Notes: generated by a model from the letters alone, not told the origin. DNA of 64,000 nucleotides from Cyclobacterium sp. 1_MG-2023 (GCF_030546805.1 NZ_JAUOPC010000011.1:124001-188000), one strand, 5' to 3'. Shown: positions 36,735-46,663, counted from the stretch's first letter. Numbers and translations are program-made.

Positions 36735-36870
36735 TTAATATGCGCTGAGGTAGGTGTTTTAGAGTTGTGTTTCCCATTTGTACCAAATAAATAAATTTAT
36801 TTTCCAACCGGATGAACGCCACTGATTTCAAAGGTGATCCATCTGACATCCTTTCTACAATTTAGATTTC
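36735..36870 (-). pseudogene. Decayed C-terminal fragment of an FG-GAP/VCBS protein gene
   Basis: Read on the minus strand, this stretch gives DVRWITFEISG, then a stop and frameshift, then FGTNGKHNSKTPTSAHI. The intact gene at 38618-40213 ends with DARWITFEIGD and LLGSNGKYYSKPPTSAEI in the same order. The DNA of the two segments (about 36740-36865 and 38676-38800) aligns along its length at roughly 70 percent identity by eye. No frame remains open, so it is a remnant of a second copy, separated from the intact one by the GH-A glycosidase gene. Confidence 0.75.
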
Positions 36871-37124
36871 AAAAGCGGATAAGCTTAGTGTTTTTTTTGC
36901 TTAGAGAGAAGGTTTGAAATGCAACCGGTGGTGATAGGTAATCAAACCGGGCAGAAATATTCTTTTTATATTAAGGCCCCAATGACCATAAGCGGAATTC
37001 GAGTTCAATATGGATATAATGTTGACCAAAAAATTGGGACTAGAAGTAATAAATGGTAGAAATTCCTTTGAAATAAGAAATAAAGACCTTAAAATATAAA
37101 ACTGACAAAGCATAAATTTTGACC

Positions 37125-38552
37125 ATGAGATACCTTAAAATATTTATTATTGGCCTTTTCTGGCTATTGACCGAAAAAGGATTGGCCCAAGAAAATTATT
37201 CTTTTGATATGTTGGGAAAACTAAAAACCTATTCTTCCAAGGAAATAGAATATTCAAGGTGGTCAATAGGAGGCGAAACCTTAGATCGAGATTATGCTGA
37301 TTACCATGCGTATAAAGAATATCTTGGCCCATCAGGAGCAAAGCGTATCCGACTACAAGGAGGATGGGCAAAATGTGAACAAACAAAAGGGGTTTATGAT
37401 TTTGAATGGTTGGATCAAATAATTGATGATGCTTTGTCCCAAGGTGTTCAACCTTGGCTGCAGGTTTCCTATGGTAATCCCATTTATCAAGGTGGAGGGG
37501 ACGCTGCTTTAGCCGGAGGAATACCCACTTCAGAAGAGGCGTTGGAAGCATGGGATCAGTGGGTTGAAGCCATGGTAATCAGGTATAAGGATAAGGTTAA
37601 GGAATGGGAAATTTGGAATGAACCTGATATCAGTAAAAAAATGTCAGCCGAGGAGTTTGCTGCTTTTCATGTTCGTACCGGGGATATTATCAAAAGTATC
37701 CAACCCGATTCTAAAATTATTGCCCTAGGCCTTGCAGGTTTGAGTAGGACAGAATATGTAAAGTCAATTCTGGATATTTTAAAGGCTAAAAACAAATTGG
37801 ATCAATTTGATGTGCTTTCATTTCATGGTTATAATTCTGTGCCGGAAAAATCATATTCGGCAGTAGCTAAATTAAGAGAACTTGTTAGCTCTTTCGACCC
37901 TAAAATTGAACTTTGGCAGGGAGAAAATGGTGCACCCAGTACGCCCAAAGGCCAATCTGTTGGGGCGATGACGAAATATGACTGGTCTGAAATTTCACAG
38001 GCCAAATGGGTGCTGAGAAGGATGCTTGGGGACATGGGCCACGGCGTAGATGTTACGAGTGTATTTCAGATTTCAGACATGCATTATGCCATGGGTGACC
38101 ATCTGGAAGGCCTCAATTCAAAGGGTCTTTTGAAAGTGGCCTCGGATGGAAGTATAGAAAAACCAAAAATATCCTATAAAACCTTCCAAAATACGGTGAG
38201 TGTTTTTTCAGGAGAAATTAGCAAAACCGAAAAAGCTGAAGTTTTAAAAGAGATAAATGATTTGGTCGTTTTTTCTTACACAAAAAAGGGTGTGAGGGGG
38301 ACAGCCATCACCTTATGGATAGGAGGTGAGAAACCTGAGGATCTTATGGATACCGAATTGGTGAACTTTACCATAACACATACTAAAATTAAAAATCCTG
38401 TATTCCTGAACCTTATGGATGGTAATGTTTATGAACTCGACAAAGATCATTACACTAAAAATGGTAAAGTATTATCCTTCCAAAATATACCCATTGGTGA
38501 TTGGCCTGTGGTAATTTTAGATGAGGATTGGCTGGAATTAGTTAACAATTAG
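37125..38552 (+). CDS. Exported clan GH-A glycoside hydrolase, GH39-like
   Basis: A frame begins at TTG 37119; the ATG at 37125 gives a clean signal peptide ending near GLAQ and 475 residues. It is a TIM-barrel glycosidase. The acid/base is Glu166 in WEIWNEPD, and the nucleophile is probably Glu267 in IELWQGENGAPS, as expected for clan GH-A. The overall layout resembles GH39 (beta-xylosidase / alpha-L-iduronidase family), but I cannot exclude another GH-A family. It is transcribed alone, convergent with the FG-GAP lipoprotein gene, and likely trims oligosaccharides in the periplasm. Confidence 0.75.
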   Translation: MRYLKIFIIGLFWLLTEKGLAQENYSFDMLGKLKTYSSKEIEYSRWSIGGETLDRDYADYHAYKEYLGPSGAKRIRLQGGWAKCEQTKGVYDFEWLDQIIDDALSQGVQPWLQVSYGNPIYQGGGDAALAGGIPTSEEALEAWDQWVEAMVIRYKDKVKEWEIWNEPDISKKMSAEEFAAFHVRTGDIIKSIQPDSKIIALGLAGLSRTEYVKSILDILKAKNKLDQFDVLSFHGYNSVPEKSYSAVAKLRELVSSFDPKIELWQGENGAPSTPKGQSVGAMTKYDWSEISQAKWVLRRMLGDMGHGVDVTSVFQISDMHYAMGDHLEGLNSKGLLKVASDGSIEKPKISYKTFQNTVSVFSGEISKTEKAEVLKEINDLVVFSYTKKGVRGTAITLWIGGEKPEDLMDTELVNFTITHTKIKNPVFLNLMDGNVYELDKDHYTKNGKVLSFQNIPIGDWPVVILDEDWLELVNN

Positions 38553-38617
38553 AGTATTACTCCCTTTTTTAAATAAAATAATGACCTTGTTGGATAAGTG
38601 ATAGCAAAGAGAAAATT

Positions 38618-40213
38618 TCATTTTCGCTTCATTTGATTTTTTAAAATCAGTAGGGGGCCTTTTGGCTTTTTGATTTCCGCTGAAGTAGGTGGTTTGGAGT
38701 AGTATTTCCCATTGGATCCAAGTAATAAATCCAAATCACCATCTAAATCAATGTCCCCAATTTCAAAAGTTATCCATCTGGCATCTAATTTTGCTTCTAA
38801 TATTTTAGGTGTATAAATATACGGGGCTTCCTGTTTTAGGTAAACAAAATCCTGTCTCTGTGTTAAGCCAAAATCAGGGAAATAGGCCACCGCCACAATT
38901 TCAAGTTGCCCATCCTGGTCAAAATCTGCTGCAGCACATTTATTGACACCATTCATAGGGAAAAAATAAACCTGCTTGAAGTTATTTTCTCCATCATTTT
39001 CAAATATTCTTAGCCCATGGTAGGGTTTTGAAATAGGCGGGTAATCTCCATTGTCTCCATTTCCATAAAGAATGTCCAGGTGTCCATCTTGGTTAAAGTC
39101 CACCAAATCAAAAGATACGGAACCATAAGTTGGAGGAAACCGGAGAATTCTTTCTTCGGTAAATTGACCCTCCCCTTCATTATAAAAAATGGAAATTCCC
39201 TCATCGCCTTGAGAAAAAAGCGTGATGATGTCCTTTTTCCCATCTCCGTTCATGTCCTGAACATCGGTGTGAATGGCTCCCGCGACATTCTTTAAGGTGG
39301 TTTTTTTATAAGGTTGCTCCGGATTGCCTGTGTTTTCAAACAAGGTAAGGGCTCCGGTATAATAGCCGAATTCTGCTACCAGAATGTCCGTGAGCCCATT
39401 GCCATTTATGTCTTCAAAAACAGTTTGAACAGGTCGGTTCAATTGGCTCAAAAATTTCCTAAAGGAGGAATACTGAAGTTCACCGGGATTTCTGAACAAG
39501 GTGATCAAATCTCCAAATTTGTTTTTCCCTAGGGAAAGCCTGAGCGAACCAGCCAGTGTGATCGAGAGTTCGTCCTTACCAAATGCTATATCTGTCGGGG
39601 CAGAAGGAAGAGGGATCATTTGAGAAATTTTGTTGTCACTATTTAAAATGGCCAGAGAACCCCGCTCCCCAGAAGCACTGCCTACAAAGATGCCCTTATG
39701 ATTGGAATCTGTTTTTAAGAACGTTATGTTATGCAGCTTCCCATTTTCTTCCGGCTCCACCATTTCAAAACCTTCCAAATGGGTGATTTTATTTTCATCC
39801 CAAATGGTTTGGTCAAGTGTTACCGGGGCTTCAGCAAGGTAGTAAGCCTTGATTTTTTGCCAATCCTCAGAAGAAATGCCAGGTTTCTCAGGGAACATAT
39901 GAAGTTTCTCAACTGACTTTCTGTTAATAGCACCTTCCAGGATTTTACTTCTCGGTACTTCTGCTTCATAGACCCCAAATAACCGCCCCATCAAAGGTAA
40001 TACAGACCGCTCCCAGGTTTTTGTATCCAGCTCAGGCGGTTCTGGATACAAATGACAGCGTTGGCAATGTTTTTTTGACAGTTCTTTCCCTGAGATGATA
40101 TTTTCCAACGCCAGCTTTTGAGGAGATTTCTTTTCTGCGGGGCCATTACAAGAAACATTAAGTAATAGACAAAAGAAAATTATCTTCAGTGGAAATGTAC
40201 CTTTACTATTCAT
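38618..40213 (-). CDS. FG-GAP/VCBS repeat lipoprotein with N-terminal c-type heme site
   Basis: A 531-residue lipoprotein (LLNVSC, Cys22). Immediately after the anchor is a single c-type heme motif, CQRCH at 50-54, followed by a cytochrome-like segment to about 150. The rest is a beta-propeller of FG-GAP/VCBS repeats with calcium-type DxNxDG loops (DINGNGLTD, DMNGDGKKD, DFNQDGHLD, DIDLDGDLD). It lies 20 bp after the Gfo/Idh gene on the same strand, so the two are likely cotranscribed and may exchange electrons. A decayed copy of its 3' end lies at 36735-36870. Confidence 0.85.
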   Translation of the reverse strand: MNSKGTFPLKIIFFCLLLNVSCNGPAEKKSPQKLALENIISGKELSKKHCQRCHLYPEPPELDTKTWERSVLPLMGRLFGVYEAEVPRSKILEGAINRKSVEKLHMFPEKPGISSEDWQKIKAYYLAEAPVTLDQTIWDENKITHLEGFEMVEPEENGKLHNITFLKTDSNHKGIFVGSASGERGSLAILNSDNKISQMIPLPSAPTDIAFGKDELSITLAGSLRLSLGKNKFGDLITLFRNPGELQYSSFRKFLSQLNRPVQTVFEDINGNGLTDILVAEFGYYTGALTLFENTGNPEQPYKKTTLKNVAGAIHTDVQDMNGDGKKDIITLFSQGDEGISIFYNEGEGQFTEERILRFPPTYGSVSFDLVDFNQDGHLDILYGNGDNGDYPPISKPYHGLRIFENDGENNFKQVYFFPMNGVNKCAAADFDQDGQLEIVAVAYFPDFGLTQRQDFVYLKQEAPYIYTPKILEAKLDARWITFEIGDIDLDGDLDLLLGSNGKYYSKPPTSAEIKKPKGPLLILKNQMKRK

Positions 40214-40233
40214 GAAACATTACCTGCCGGCCC

Positions 40234-41652
40234 TTAGATTAAATTGGTTGTTCCCCCTTCTTTTAAATCAATGTCCATTCCACGTTTATTGGTTTTCCAA
40301 GCACCTGAGGTAAAGTCAGGGACCTTCATTGTTTTGCCTTGTTGGGCTACTGATTGCTCACTCAATGGAGTGACGGCAGTCCACAAGGCTGCATCATACA
40401 CATCCATTTCCAATGGTAGGCCATTTCGAAGACAATCAATCAATCGCCAATCACTGGCGGTAACCCTTTCATAGCCTCTGCTTCCTTTTATGCCACCAGC
40501 CTGGGTTACTTTTTCATTAAATTTTTTGGTGATATTGGGTGTGTATTTTTCTACCAATGCTTTGAATTCACTTTCTTCCATATACTCCTCACTAACAGCT
40601 ATTCTCGGTGGTCTTGCTTCATAAATGCCTTTAGAACCACTGATCAATTGGAATCTGGAACCGGGCCGTGGTGAGCTGATATCATGTTGCAACATGATTG
40701 TTCTTCCTTTATAGGTTCGGATAAGAGTAGTATTCATGTTTCCACGGAATTTCAGTCCATCATAAGGCTCAAAATAGGGATCTTTTTCTGCCAGTTCTTT
40801 CATTTTAGGCGCCATGGTAAAATCACCGCTGGAAATGGATACCAAATACTCCATTTGATCTCCGTAATTGAGGTCCATCATTTGTGCAGCTGGCCCTAGA
40901 CCATGTTGTGGGTAAAGGTTGCCATTCCTGCCTACATTTTCCTTTAAGCGCCATGGTCGGTAGCCAAACCAATTGTCGGCATCTCTTTCCCATCTGTCCG
41001 ATCCATTTACCCTATCATGAACATAATTACCTTCTCCATGAACCAAATCACCAAAGAAGCCATCTCTTACCATATTTAGAACAGTGGCAGACATGCCGTC
41101 GTGACAAGAACCACAGCCCATAAAGCAATGCTTTTTTGTTCTTTCCGAAGTTTCCACCACCTGCCAGCATTCTTCCAGGGAAATACCTACCGGCAATTCA
41201 GTATAAACATGTTTGTCTCTTTCCATGGCATAAACGGCTATGGGCGCATGAAATTTCCAAGGGGTAGCAATGTAAATCAGGTCTATATCATTTCGATCAC
41301 ACAATGCTTTGTAAGCTTCTTCACCATCTGTATAGGTGTCCGGGTTATGTCCATAACCTTCTATTGTTTTAAGTGCTTTTTCAATATTGCCTGGGAGGAT
41401 ATCACACAAAGCCATAATATCCACATTATCTATACTTGCAAAACGATTTAATGTTCCTGAACCACGACTTCCCACTCCAATCAATCCAATCCGTACCCTG
41501 TCCATTTTTGGAGCGGCATAACCATGCATATTGAAAGATTGCTTGTGTAACTGTTTTTTTTGGGGTTCAGCCTGTGAGTTGCTGGCACCTACAACAATAC
41601 CTGCACCGGCCATGCCGGCAACTTTGATAAATTCTCTGCGGTTATTTTTCAT
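40234..41652 (-). CDS. GH109-like Gfo/Idh/MocA-fold protein, Tat-exported
   Basis: A 472-residue protein with a twin-arginine signal (NNRREFIKVAGMAGAG). The Rossmann domain starts at VRIGLIGVGSRGSG. The later motifs YTELPVGISLEECW, HGEGNYVHD and YPQHGLGPAAQMMDLNYGD resemble GH109 alpha-N-acetylgalactosaminidases, which use bound NAD and a transient keto intermediate. A GH109-type glycosidase acting outside the cytoplasm is therefore more likely than a simple dehydrogenase, though the sugar may differ. It precedes the heme-containing FG-GAP lipoprotein gene on the same strand. Confidence 0.82.
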   Translation of the reverse strand: MKNNRREFIKVAGMAGAGIVVGASNSQAEPQKKQLHKQSFNMHGYAAPKMDRVRIGLIGVGSRGSGTLNRFASIDNVDIMALCDILPGNIEKALKTIEGYGHNPDTYTDGEEAYKALCDRNDIDLIYIATPWKFHAPIAVYAMERDKHVYTELPVGISLEECWQVVETSERTKKHCFMGCGSCHDGMSATVLNMVRDGFFGDLVHGEGNYVHDRVNGSDRWERDADNWFGYRPWRLKENVGRNGNLYPQHGLGPAAQMMDLNYGDQMEYLVSISSGDFTMAPKMKELAEKDPYFEPYDGLKFRGNMNTTLIRTYKGRTIMLQHDISSPRPGSRFQLISGSKGIYEARPPRIAVSEEYMEESEFKALVEKYTPNITKKFNEKVTQAGGIKGSRGYERVTASDWRLIDCLRNGLPLEMDVYDAALWTAVTPLSEQSVAQQGKTMKVPDFTSGAWKTNKRGMDIDLKEGGTTNLI

Positions 41653-41983
41653 TTTTCAAGTTCTTTTGTGGTCAAAATAAGTTGTAAAAATTAGTATGGT
41701 AAAAGGATTCCTTCTGTCAATGAAATTTCTGTATATGCGGTAATCTCTTTACTATATAGTCAATACAAGAGAAATAATGAAACAATATTCTAAAAATAGT
41801 AACGGAAACGTTATCGAAGATTTGTAAAGATTTTTCAATTAGTCAATCTTAAATTTCAATCCACATTCCGAGAATTAGGGTTAGATGGTTGGCATGGATC
41901 AATGTTGATTATTATTTATGCAGGCCTTAGAGAAATATGTATAATGGATTTCTCATTAGTGTTAAGTTTTAGTTGTATTTGTC
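41653..41983. promoter_or_regulatory. Intergenic region upstream of the GH109-like gene, with a TAACG/CGTTA repeat
   Basis: The 331-bp gap contains no supported gene. TAACG-GAAA-CGTTA at 41800-41813 is a small inverted repeat of the kind bound by LacI-type regulators, about 150 bp before the start of the GH109-like gene. The evidence for a real operator is weak. Confidence 0.3.
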
Positions 41984-43993
41984 CTAAGACAATTCAGTTG
42001 CTTGATACAATTGGTACATTGCCATGCAGGCTTCCCCTCGTAGGACATCGGATTCAGGGGCTCTTTTTTCATATAACCAGGATTCCGCTTGCAGGGTTTT
42101 TTCACCGGGTTTATACACGGTTTGAAGGGTCTTCTGAAGGACTGAAATTGGCACAGTTTGGCCATGATTGTTCAGCTCCGCATTGATGATTATTTCTGGA
42201 TTCTTGGTAATGTCTTTGAAAATACCCAGCCATAGCTTATAATCTTCGATAGATAAATTCTCCTGTGGCTTTGCCAAATAGGAATCAAAAAACCCTTTGG
42301 TACCCCAAAATTGTACTGCATCAAATGCCTTGTCAGACCTGTCAATGTCTTTAAAGTAAGTTAAAATCTGATGCCTCTTAATTAGAATGTCCTGGAGTTG
42401 TAACACAGGTACATCTTTAATTTCTACCTGTAATTTTCTAGACAGGTGAGCAGCAATTCCGGCAACCTGCCCGATTCCCATCCATAAGGGTTCCATTCTT
42501 ACGGTTGAATAGGCAACATGTGTTGTGGATGCCGCCACCGGAACAATCAATCCCAGGACTTTTTCAGGAACCAGAATCCTGTATGGAATTTGGTAAGGAG
42601 ATATTTCATACATTCCTATATAGCCTTCCAATACTTTATTGTCCTTAGATGGAATCTTAGAAACAGGAAAACTATCTATAGGAAATTCACCCGTGATAAT
42701 GGTGTCTTCAAAAACTGTGGTTCTTTGAGCCTGCCCATTCAGGGTGACGTCATTTTCTGTAAGGGTATATTTTCCTTTTAGTCGCCTGGCCTCACGAATA
42801 TACAATTGCCAGGGGAAGTGGTCGTTGTCCGTAAATTCATCCTTTGGCAGATGGTATTTCATGGCCAGATTCCGCTGTTCTTCCGGTATTTCCGGATCAT
42901 TCTGAACAAAATAAATCAAGCCTAGGGTTAATTCTCTATGTTGCTGAAATATTCTTTCTCTGGTATCCCAGTTGGATTCGGGATAAGCATAATTTTCTCC
43001 AACAAATGGAAAGCCCAAAGGCCTTGGATTGATGTTGACATCATACTTTCGGTTTGGTATTTCGGTGAAGGAAAAAACCCTAACCATTGTATCAAAGTGG
43101 TCTGCATAATAGCCATGCCCCTCTTTAAACACCTTGGGTGCACTTAACCTCTTTTCTTCCAAATCTTTGAAATAAGCCAAATATTTGCTTCTGTCATACC
43201 CCGAAGGAGGCTCAGAAAGCACATAGCTGTTTTCAGGATCATCTGTCATGCAAAGTCTATAAGTATAGGCCGGCAATCTGTCATCCCCCTCTCCGGTTCC
43301 TCCTTCCAAAAACTTTTTTTCGTTGAAATCAAAAAATATATGCCCTGCATGCTTTTCTCCAAATTCTTCTTTTCCTTCCCTTCCCAAACGGTAACCTGCC
43401 CCGGCAAGGGCAAAAACATCACCTTCGTAGGTGGCATCTATAAATACTTCAGCTTTAAGAAATTTGTTCTCACCGGTTTTTCTATCTTTAAATCCAAGCC
43501 TAGAGATTTTCCCGGAATTTAATTCAGCCTCTTCCAATTGATAATTGAACAATATCTTGATATTCTTTTCCTCAGCTATCATTTGGTTGAATACAAGTTC
43601 GGCAACGGATGGTTCATAATAATAGCCTTCCTTGCAACGCTTGACATTATCGGAATTTTCCCCATATTTATCGATATAGTATTGCAGTACTTTTTCTGTA
43701 AATTCTTTAAAAAGTCCTGCAATGGCTTCCTTGTTTTCTATGTCACTTTTTCCCAATCCACTTGTGGACATTCCCCCAAGATGTGAATGGTAGGCTGTAA
43801 GTATTACATTGGAACCCATTCTAGCGGCTGCAATAGCAGCCATTATTCCTGCAGGAGTACCGCCGACCACGGCAATATCAGTGATATCCTCTATTTTTGA
43901 ACCTGAATTTTGATCCATGCAGGAGACAGTCAGCCCGCTTCCTGAAATTAAGGTGCTTAATGCACTTATTCTTATAAAATTTCTTCTTTTCAT
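41984..43993 (-). CDS. FAD-dependent oxidoreductase, exported
   Basis: A 669-residue protein of the FAD_oxidored group often annotated as xanthan-lyase-associated. The N-terminus (MKRRNFIRISALSTLISGSGLTVSC) combines an RR-type Tat start with a lipobox-like LTVSC. The FAD Rossmann motif follows at IAVVGGTPAGIMAAIAAARMG, with HLGGMSTSGLGKSD next and FIDATYEGDVFALAGAGYRLGRE further on. Such enzymes are widespread in glycan loci of Bacteroidota and Planctomycetes; their substrate is undetermined. It lies 68 bp after a sialidase-like gene on the same strand. Confidence 0.85.
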   Translation of the reverse strand: MKRRNFIRISALSTLISGSGLTVSCMDQNSGSKIEDITDIAVVGGTPAGIMAAIAAARMGSNVILTAYHSHLGGMSTSGLGKSDIENKEAIAGLFKEFTEKVLQYYIDKYGENSDNVKRCKEGYYYEPSVAELVFNQMIAEEKNIKILFNYQLEEAELNSGKISRLGFKDRKTGENKFLKAEVFIDATYEGDVFALAGAGYRLGREGKEEFGEKHAGHIFFDFNEKKFLEGGTGEGDDRLPAYTYRLCMTDDPENSYVLSEPPSGYDRSKYLAYFKDLEEKRLSAPKVFKEGHGYYADHFDTMVRVFSFTEIPNRKYDVNINPRPLGFPFVGENYAYPESNWDTRERIFQQHRELTLGLIYFVQNDPEIPEEQRNLAMKYHLPKDEFTDNDHFPWQLYIREARRLKGKYTLTENDVTLNGQAQRTTVFEDTIITGEFPIDSFPVSKIPSKDNKVLEGYIGMYEISPYQIPYRILVPEKVLGLIVPVAASTTHVAYSTVRMEPLWMGIGQVAGIAAHLSRKLQVEIKDVPVLQLQDILIKRHQILTYFKDIDRSDKAFDAVQFWGTKGFFDSYLAKPQENLSIEDYKLWLGIFKDITKNPEIIINAELNNHGQTVPISVLQKTLQTVYKPGEKTLQAESWLYEKRAPESDVLRGEACMAMYQLYQATELS

Positions 43994-44061
43994 GATTTTA
44001 TCGGAGCTTTTGGAAAACCTGTTTTATAAACCAATAAGGGGAGGTGCCAATTTTCACCTTG

Positions 44062-45333
44062 CTAATTTAAAGTAGGCATTTCCAGTTTGTCCAAATCTGA
44101 AATTTTGATTTTTAAAACTTCGATTTTTTGTTTGGCTGATCCGGCAAATGCAACAAGCAAATGACCATCATGCTCAATTACATGGGGATAATCAATATGG
44201 CGACCACCGGTGAGGTAACCCATTTTTGTAAATACCATTCCATCTTCGCTTATTGACAAGGCAAGTGGATCTCTTCTTTTAGGATGTGGGTTGGACACCA
44301 GCACATACCTGCCATCACTTAACCTTAAACCATTAAATTTTGACCTGGCATCAGGGAAGTTAGTCCGTACAGGATTGCTCCAGGTCCTTCCATTGTCTAT
44401 GGAAAATGCCCTGTATAGGTAGCCACTTTTTCTATTGTCTCGAAAAAGTGCCATCAGATTTTTTCCGTCAGGAAGAATCCACCAATAGGGTTCTTCCGGG
44501 TCCATATCAGCTGTGGATCCCATGACCGGGTAAGACTCCCATTGGTCAAAACCTTTAGTCCCACCGAGAAGAAATTCAATGCCACTTTCCTTATAGTCAT
44601 AGGCTCTTCTAGACATCAACCAATCTCCGGATGGAAGCAATTTTGGAGGGAAATTATTGATTGCATTTTTATAGACAAGTCCTTTTTCTTCCCATGCTTT
44701 GGAAGCCATGTTCCACTTGAATGCCCTTAATTCCAAACTTGGACCAAAAAAACCAGCCGCTTCATCAAGAGATGCTAAGGCGAGAAGCTCTCCTTCCCTT
44801 TGCCAGAAGCCTCGTGAAATCCAACGCATTCCCTTTTCCGTTCGGGTATTGTAATGAGTTGATTCAGGTCCCGAACCTTCAGGGTAAGGCGTAAGGAAAT
44901 CAGGATCAGTCCAATTAAGGCCATCGGGGCTGGTGGCATATTTTACTACCTGACCAACCCTGTCTTCAACCCCCGGTCCATCACTCCACATTAGCCAGTA
45001 TTTGTTGTCATAAAAAGTAAGGTAAGAATGCTGATTTACACCACCCTTGCCTTTTTTAGCTTCTGAGACAGTAGTATTATCGAGGTCTTCAGGTGTTACA
45101 TCACTCACGAGGGCATGTTGTGAGGGTATTTTGGGAAGGTTATCAAAATCTATGTCATGTGGATGCCCAAACCAATCCCCTGTAAGCATTAAATTGGAGC
45201 TGGGGTTGATTGCCGGATCTGGGTAATCTTCAATGGAGGTTTGTTCTTTACTTTGGGTGCAAGCGGAAATTTGTGAAAACAAAAATGCGATAAATAATAG
45301 TTTTAGGGCTGATGTTTTTGTGCTCATGTACAT
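44062..45333 (-). CDS. Sialidase-like (BNR) beta-propeller lipoprotein
   Basis: A 423-residue lipoprotein (signal with FSQISAC). The start may be the ATG at 45333 or the one two codons in. The body is a beta-propeller with an Asp-box-like repeat (SIDNGRTWSNP) and related strands (SPDGLNWTDP, SISEDGMVFTKMG). It resembles exo-sialidase/BNR hydrolases, but no complete Arg triad is evident to me, so the substrate is open. It is first in a minus-strand pair with the FAD oxidoreductase gene. Confidence 0.75.
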   Translation of the reverse strand: MYMSTKTSALKLLFIAFLFSQISACTQSKEQTSIEDYPDPAINPSSNLMLTGDWFGHPHDIDFDNLPKIPSQHALVSDVTPEDLDNTTVSEAKKGKGGVNQHSYLTFYDNKYWLMWSDGPGVEDRVGQVVKYATSPDGLNWTDPDFLTPYPEGSGPESTHYNTRTEKGMRWISRGFWQREGELLALASLDEAAGFFGPSLELRAFKWNMASKAWEEKGLVYKNAINNFPPKLLPSGDWLMSRRAYDYKESGIEFLLGGTKGFDQWESYPVMGSTADMDPEEPYWWILPDGKNLMALFRDNRKSGYLYRAFSIDNGRTWSNPVRTNFPDARSKFNGLRLSDGRYVLVSNPHPKRRDPLALSISEDGMVFTKMGYLTGGRHIDYPHVIEHDGHLLVAFAGSAKQKIEVLKIKISDLDKLEMPTLN

Positions 45334-45999
45334 GCTTTGTTGGGCAAAAATTATTGTTTGTTAATTGATACTAATTATTCAATAGATTAGGTTTATTAGA
45401 GGGTTATCCCATATCTATTGGATGTTAATCGTACAAAATAGCTAATTTATTTTTATTAGGCTTGTTTAATTGCCAAACTGGTAATAATTAAGTGCCAAAA
45501 TTTGAATTTCATTTGATATAATTATGAGAAAGCAGGTGGGGATACATGAAGTTTTGGAGCATGTGCACCATGCCATGCTTGCCATTTATAATAGCCTTGT
45601 GTAAAAGGAGGGATATAATTTATGCCTTATTATTGCTTGGTTTAAATGTAGATATCAGTTTTGTTTTATGGAGAGAAAAGTGATAAAAAGGCAATTTTTC
45701 CGGAATCCTTCACGCTACATAACATCTTTTGAAGCACCAATATCTTTTAGCATAATATCAAGGTTTTTTATTATTTATCAATAGGTTTTTAGTTGGTGTG
45801 GAATTTTTCGGGTACGCACCCTATAATATTTTACAAACTTAAGTAAAAATGTATTTAATTTTGTTAATTAAGAAAAAATATATTAAATATACTTATTTTA
45901 CTATTTTGATAAAAAAATTATTTTTTAATGGGGTTGTTTTTCATTTTTTTATGCTCTTCTTTAAAAGAGGATACCATCAACCTTTACCACTAACTAGAA
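45334..45999. promoter_or_regulatory. Divergent intergenic region upstream of the second ECF sigma gene
   Basis: This 666-bp, very AT-rich gap has no supported gene. TAATTTTG at 45856-45863 matches the TAnnTTTG -7 consensus, 137 bp before the sigma factor start; no good -33 partner was seen. Confidence 0.35.
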
Positions 46000-46653
46000 A
46001 TGAAATCAATAATTAAAAAGAATAATTATTCAGTTCAGCCTAAGGTGTCATCTTTTCATATAGAACCTCCTGAATCCATTAAAGAGAAACCTGACAGGGA
46101 GGTATGGAAAGCTTTTGATAATGGAGATGAATTGGCATTTAATTTAATTTATCGCAGCCATGTCAAAAGGATGTATCATTATGGTTCCCAGATAACTAAG
46201 GATACCGAGCTGATTAAAGATTGCATTCAAAATATATTTATTAGCCTAAGGAGAAAAAGAGGTGCTTTGGGAGAAGTTGAATGTATTAGGGCATATTTAT
46301 TTAAAATTTTAACCAGAGAAATTTTAAAAAATTTAAAAGCTGATAAGGTATCAGAGATCAGGTTTGAAGAAATAAAGGATCAATTTTTCCCTATATCTAT
46401 TTGTCCTGAATCCATAATGATTCAAAGAGAAAAAGAGATGGCCAACAAGGAGCTGGTAAGAGAAGCGTTAGGTCAATTAACAAGCAGGCAGCGGCAAGCC
46501 ATTTTACTTTTGTATGAAGAGGGAATGAGCTATAAAGAAGTAGCTGATACAATGGGGTTTAATGAGGTTAAAACAGCAAGAAAAATTGTGTATAGAGCAA
46601 TGGCTAGCCTTAAAGAGATTCTTGTTGGTCAGGAAATTAAACCTAAAGAGTGA
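46000..46653 (+). CDS. ECF RNA polymerase sigma factor
   Basis: A 217-residue ECF sigma factor. Region 2 is represented by FNLIYRSHVKRMYHYGSQITKDTELIKDCIQNIFISLRRKR and region 4 by LGQLTSRQRQAILLLYEEGMSYKEVADTMGF with a C-terminal helix-turn-helix. An N-terminal extension of about 30 residues is polar and lacks a motif. It lies 10 bp before the FecR-type gene and drives the second SusCD operon by inference. Confidence 0.94.
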   Translation: MKSIIKKNNYSVQPKVSSFHIEPPESIKEKPDREVWKAFDNGDELAFNLIYRSHVKRMYHYGSQITKDTELIKDCIQNIFISLRRKRGALGEVECIRAYLFKILTREILKNLKADKVSEIRFEEIKDQFFPISICPESIMIQREKEMANKELVREALGQLTSRQRQAILLLYEEGMSYKEVADTMGFNEVKTARKIVYRAMASLKEILVGQEIKPKE

Positions 46654-46663
46654 TTGTAATCCA

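Noticed and set aside
41800-41813. TAACG-GAAA-CGTTA as a LacI-type operator
   Set aside because: Only 5-bp arms, no LacI-type gene in the window and no second copy; kept only as a note in the intergenic entry.
41902-42186. 94-codon plus-strand frame
   Set aside because: It overlaps the 3' end of the FAD oxidoreductase gene in antisense and has no recognisable features.
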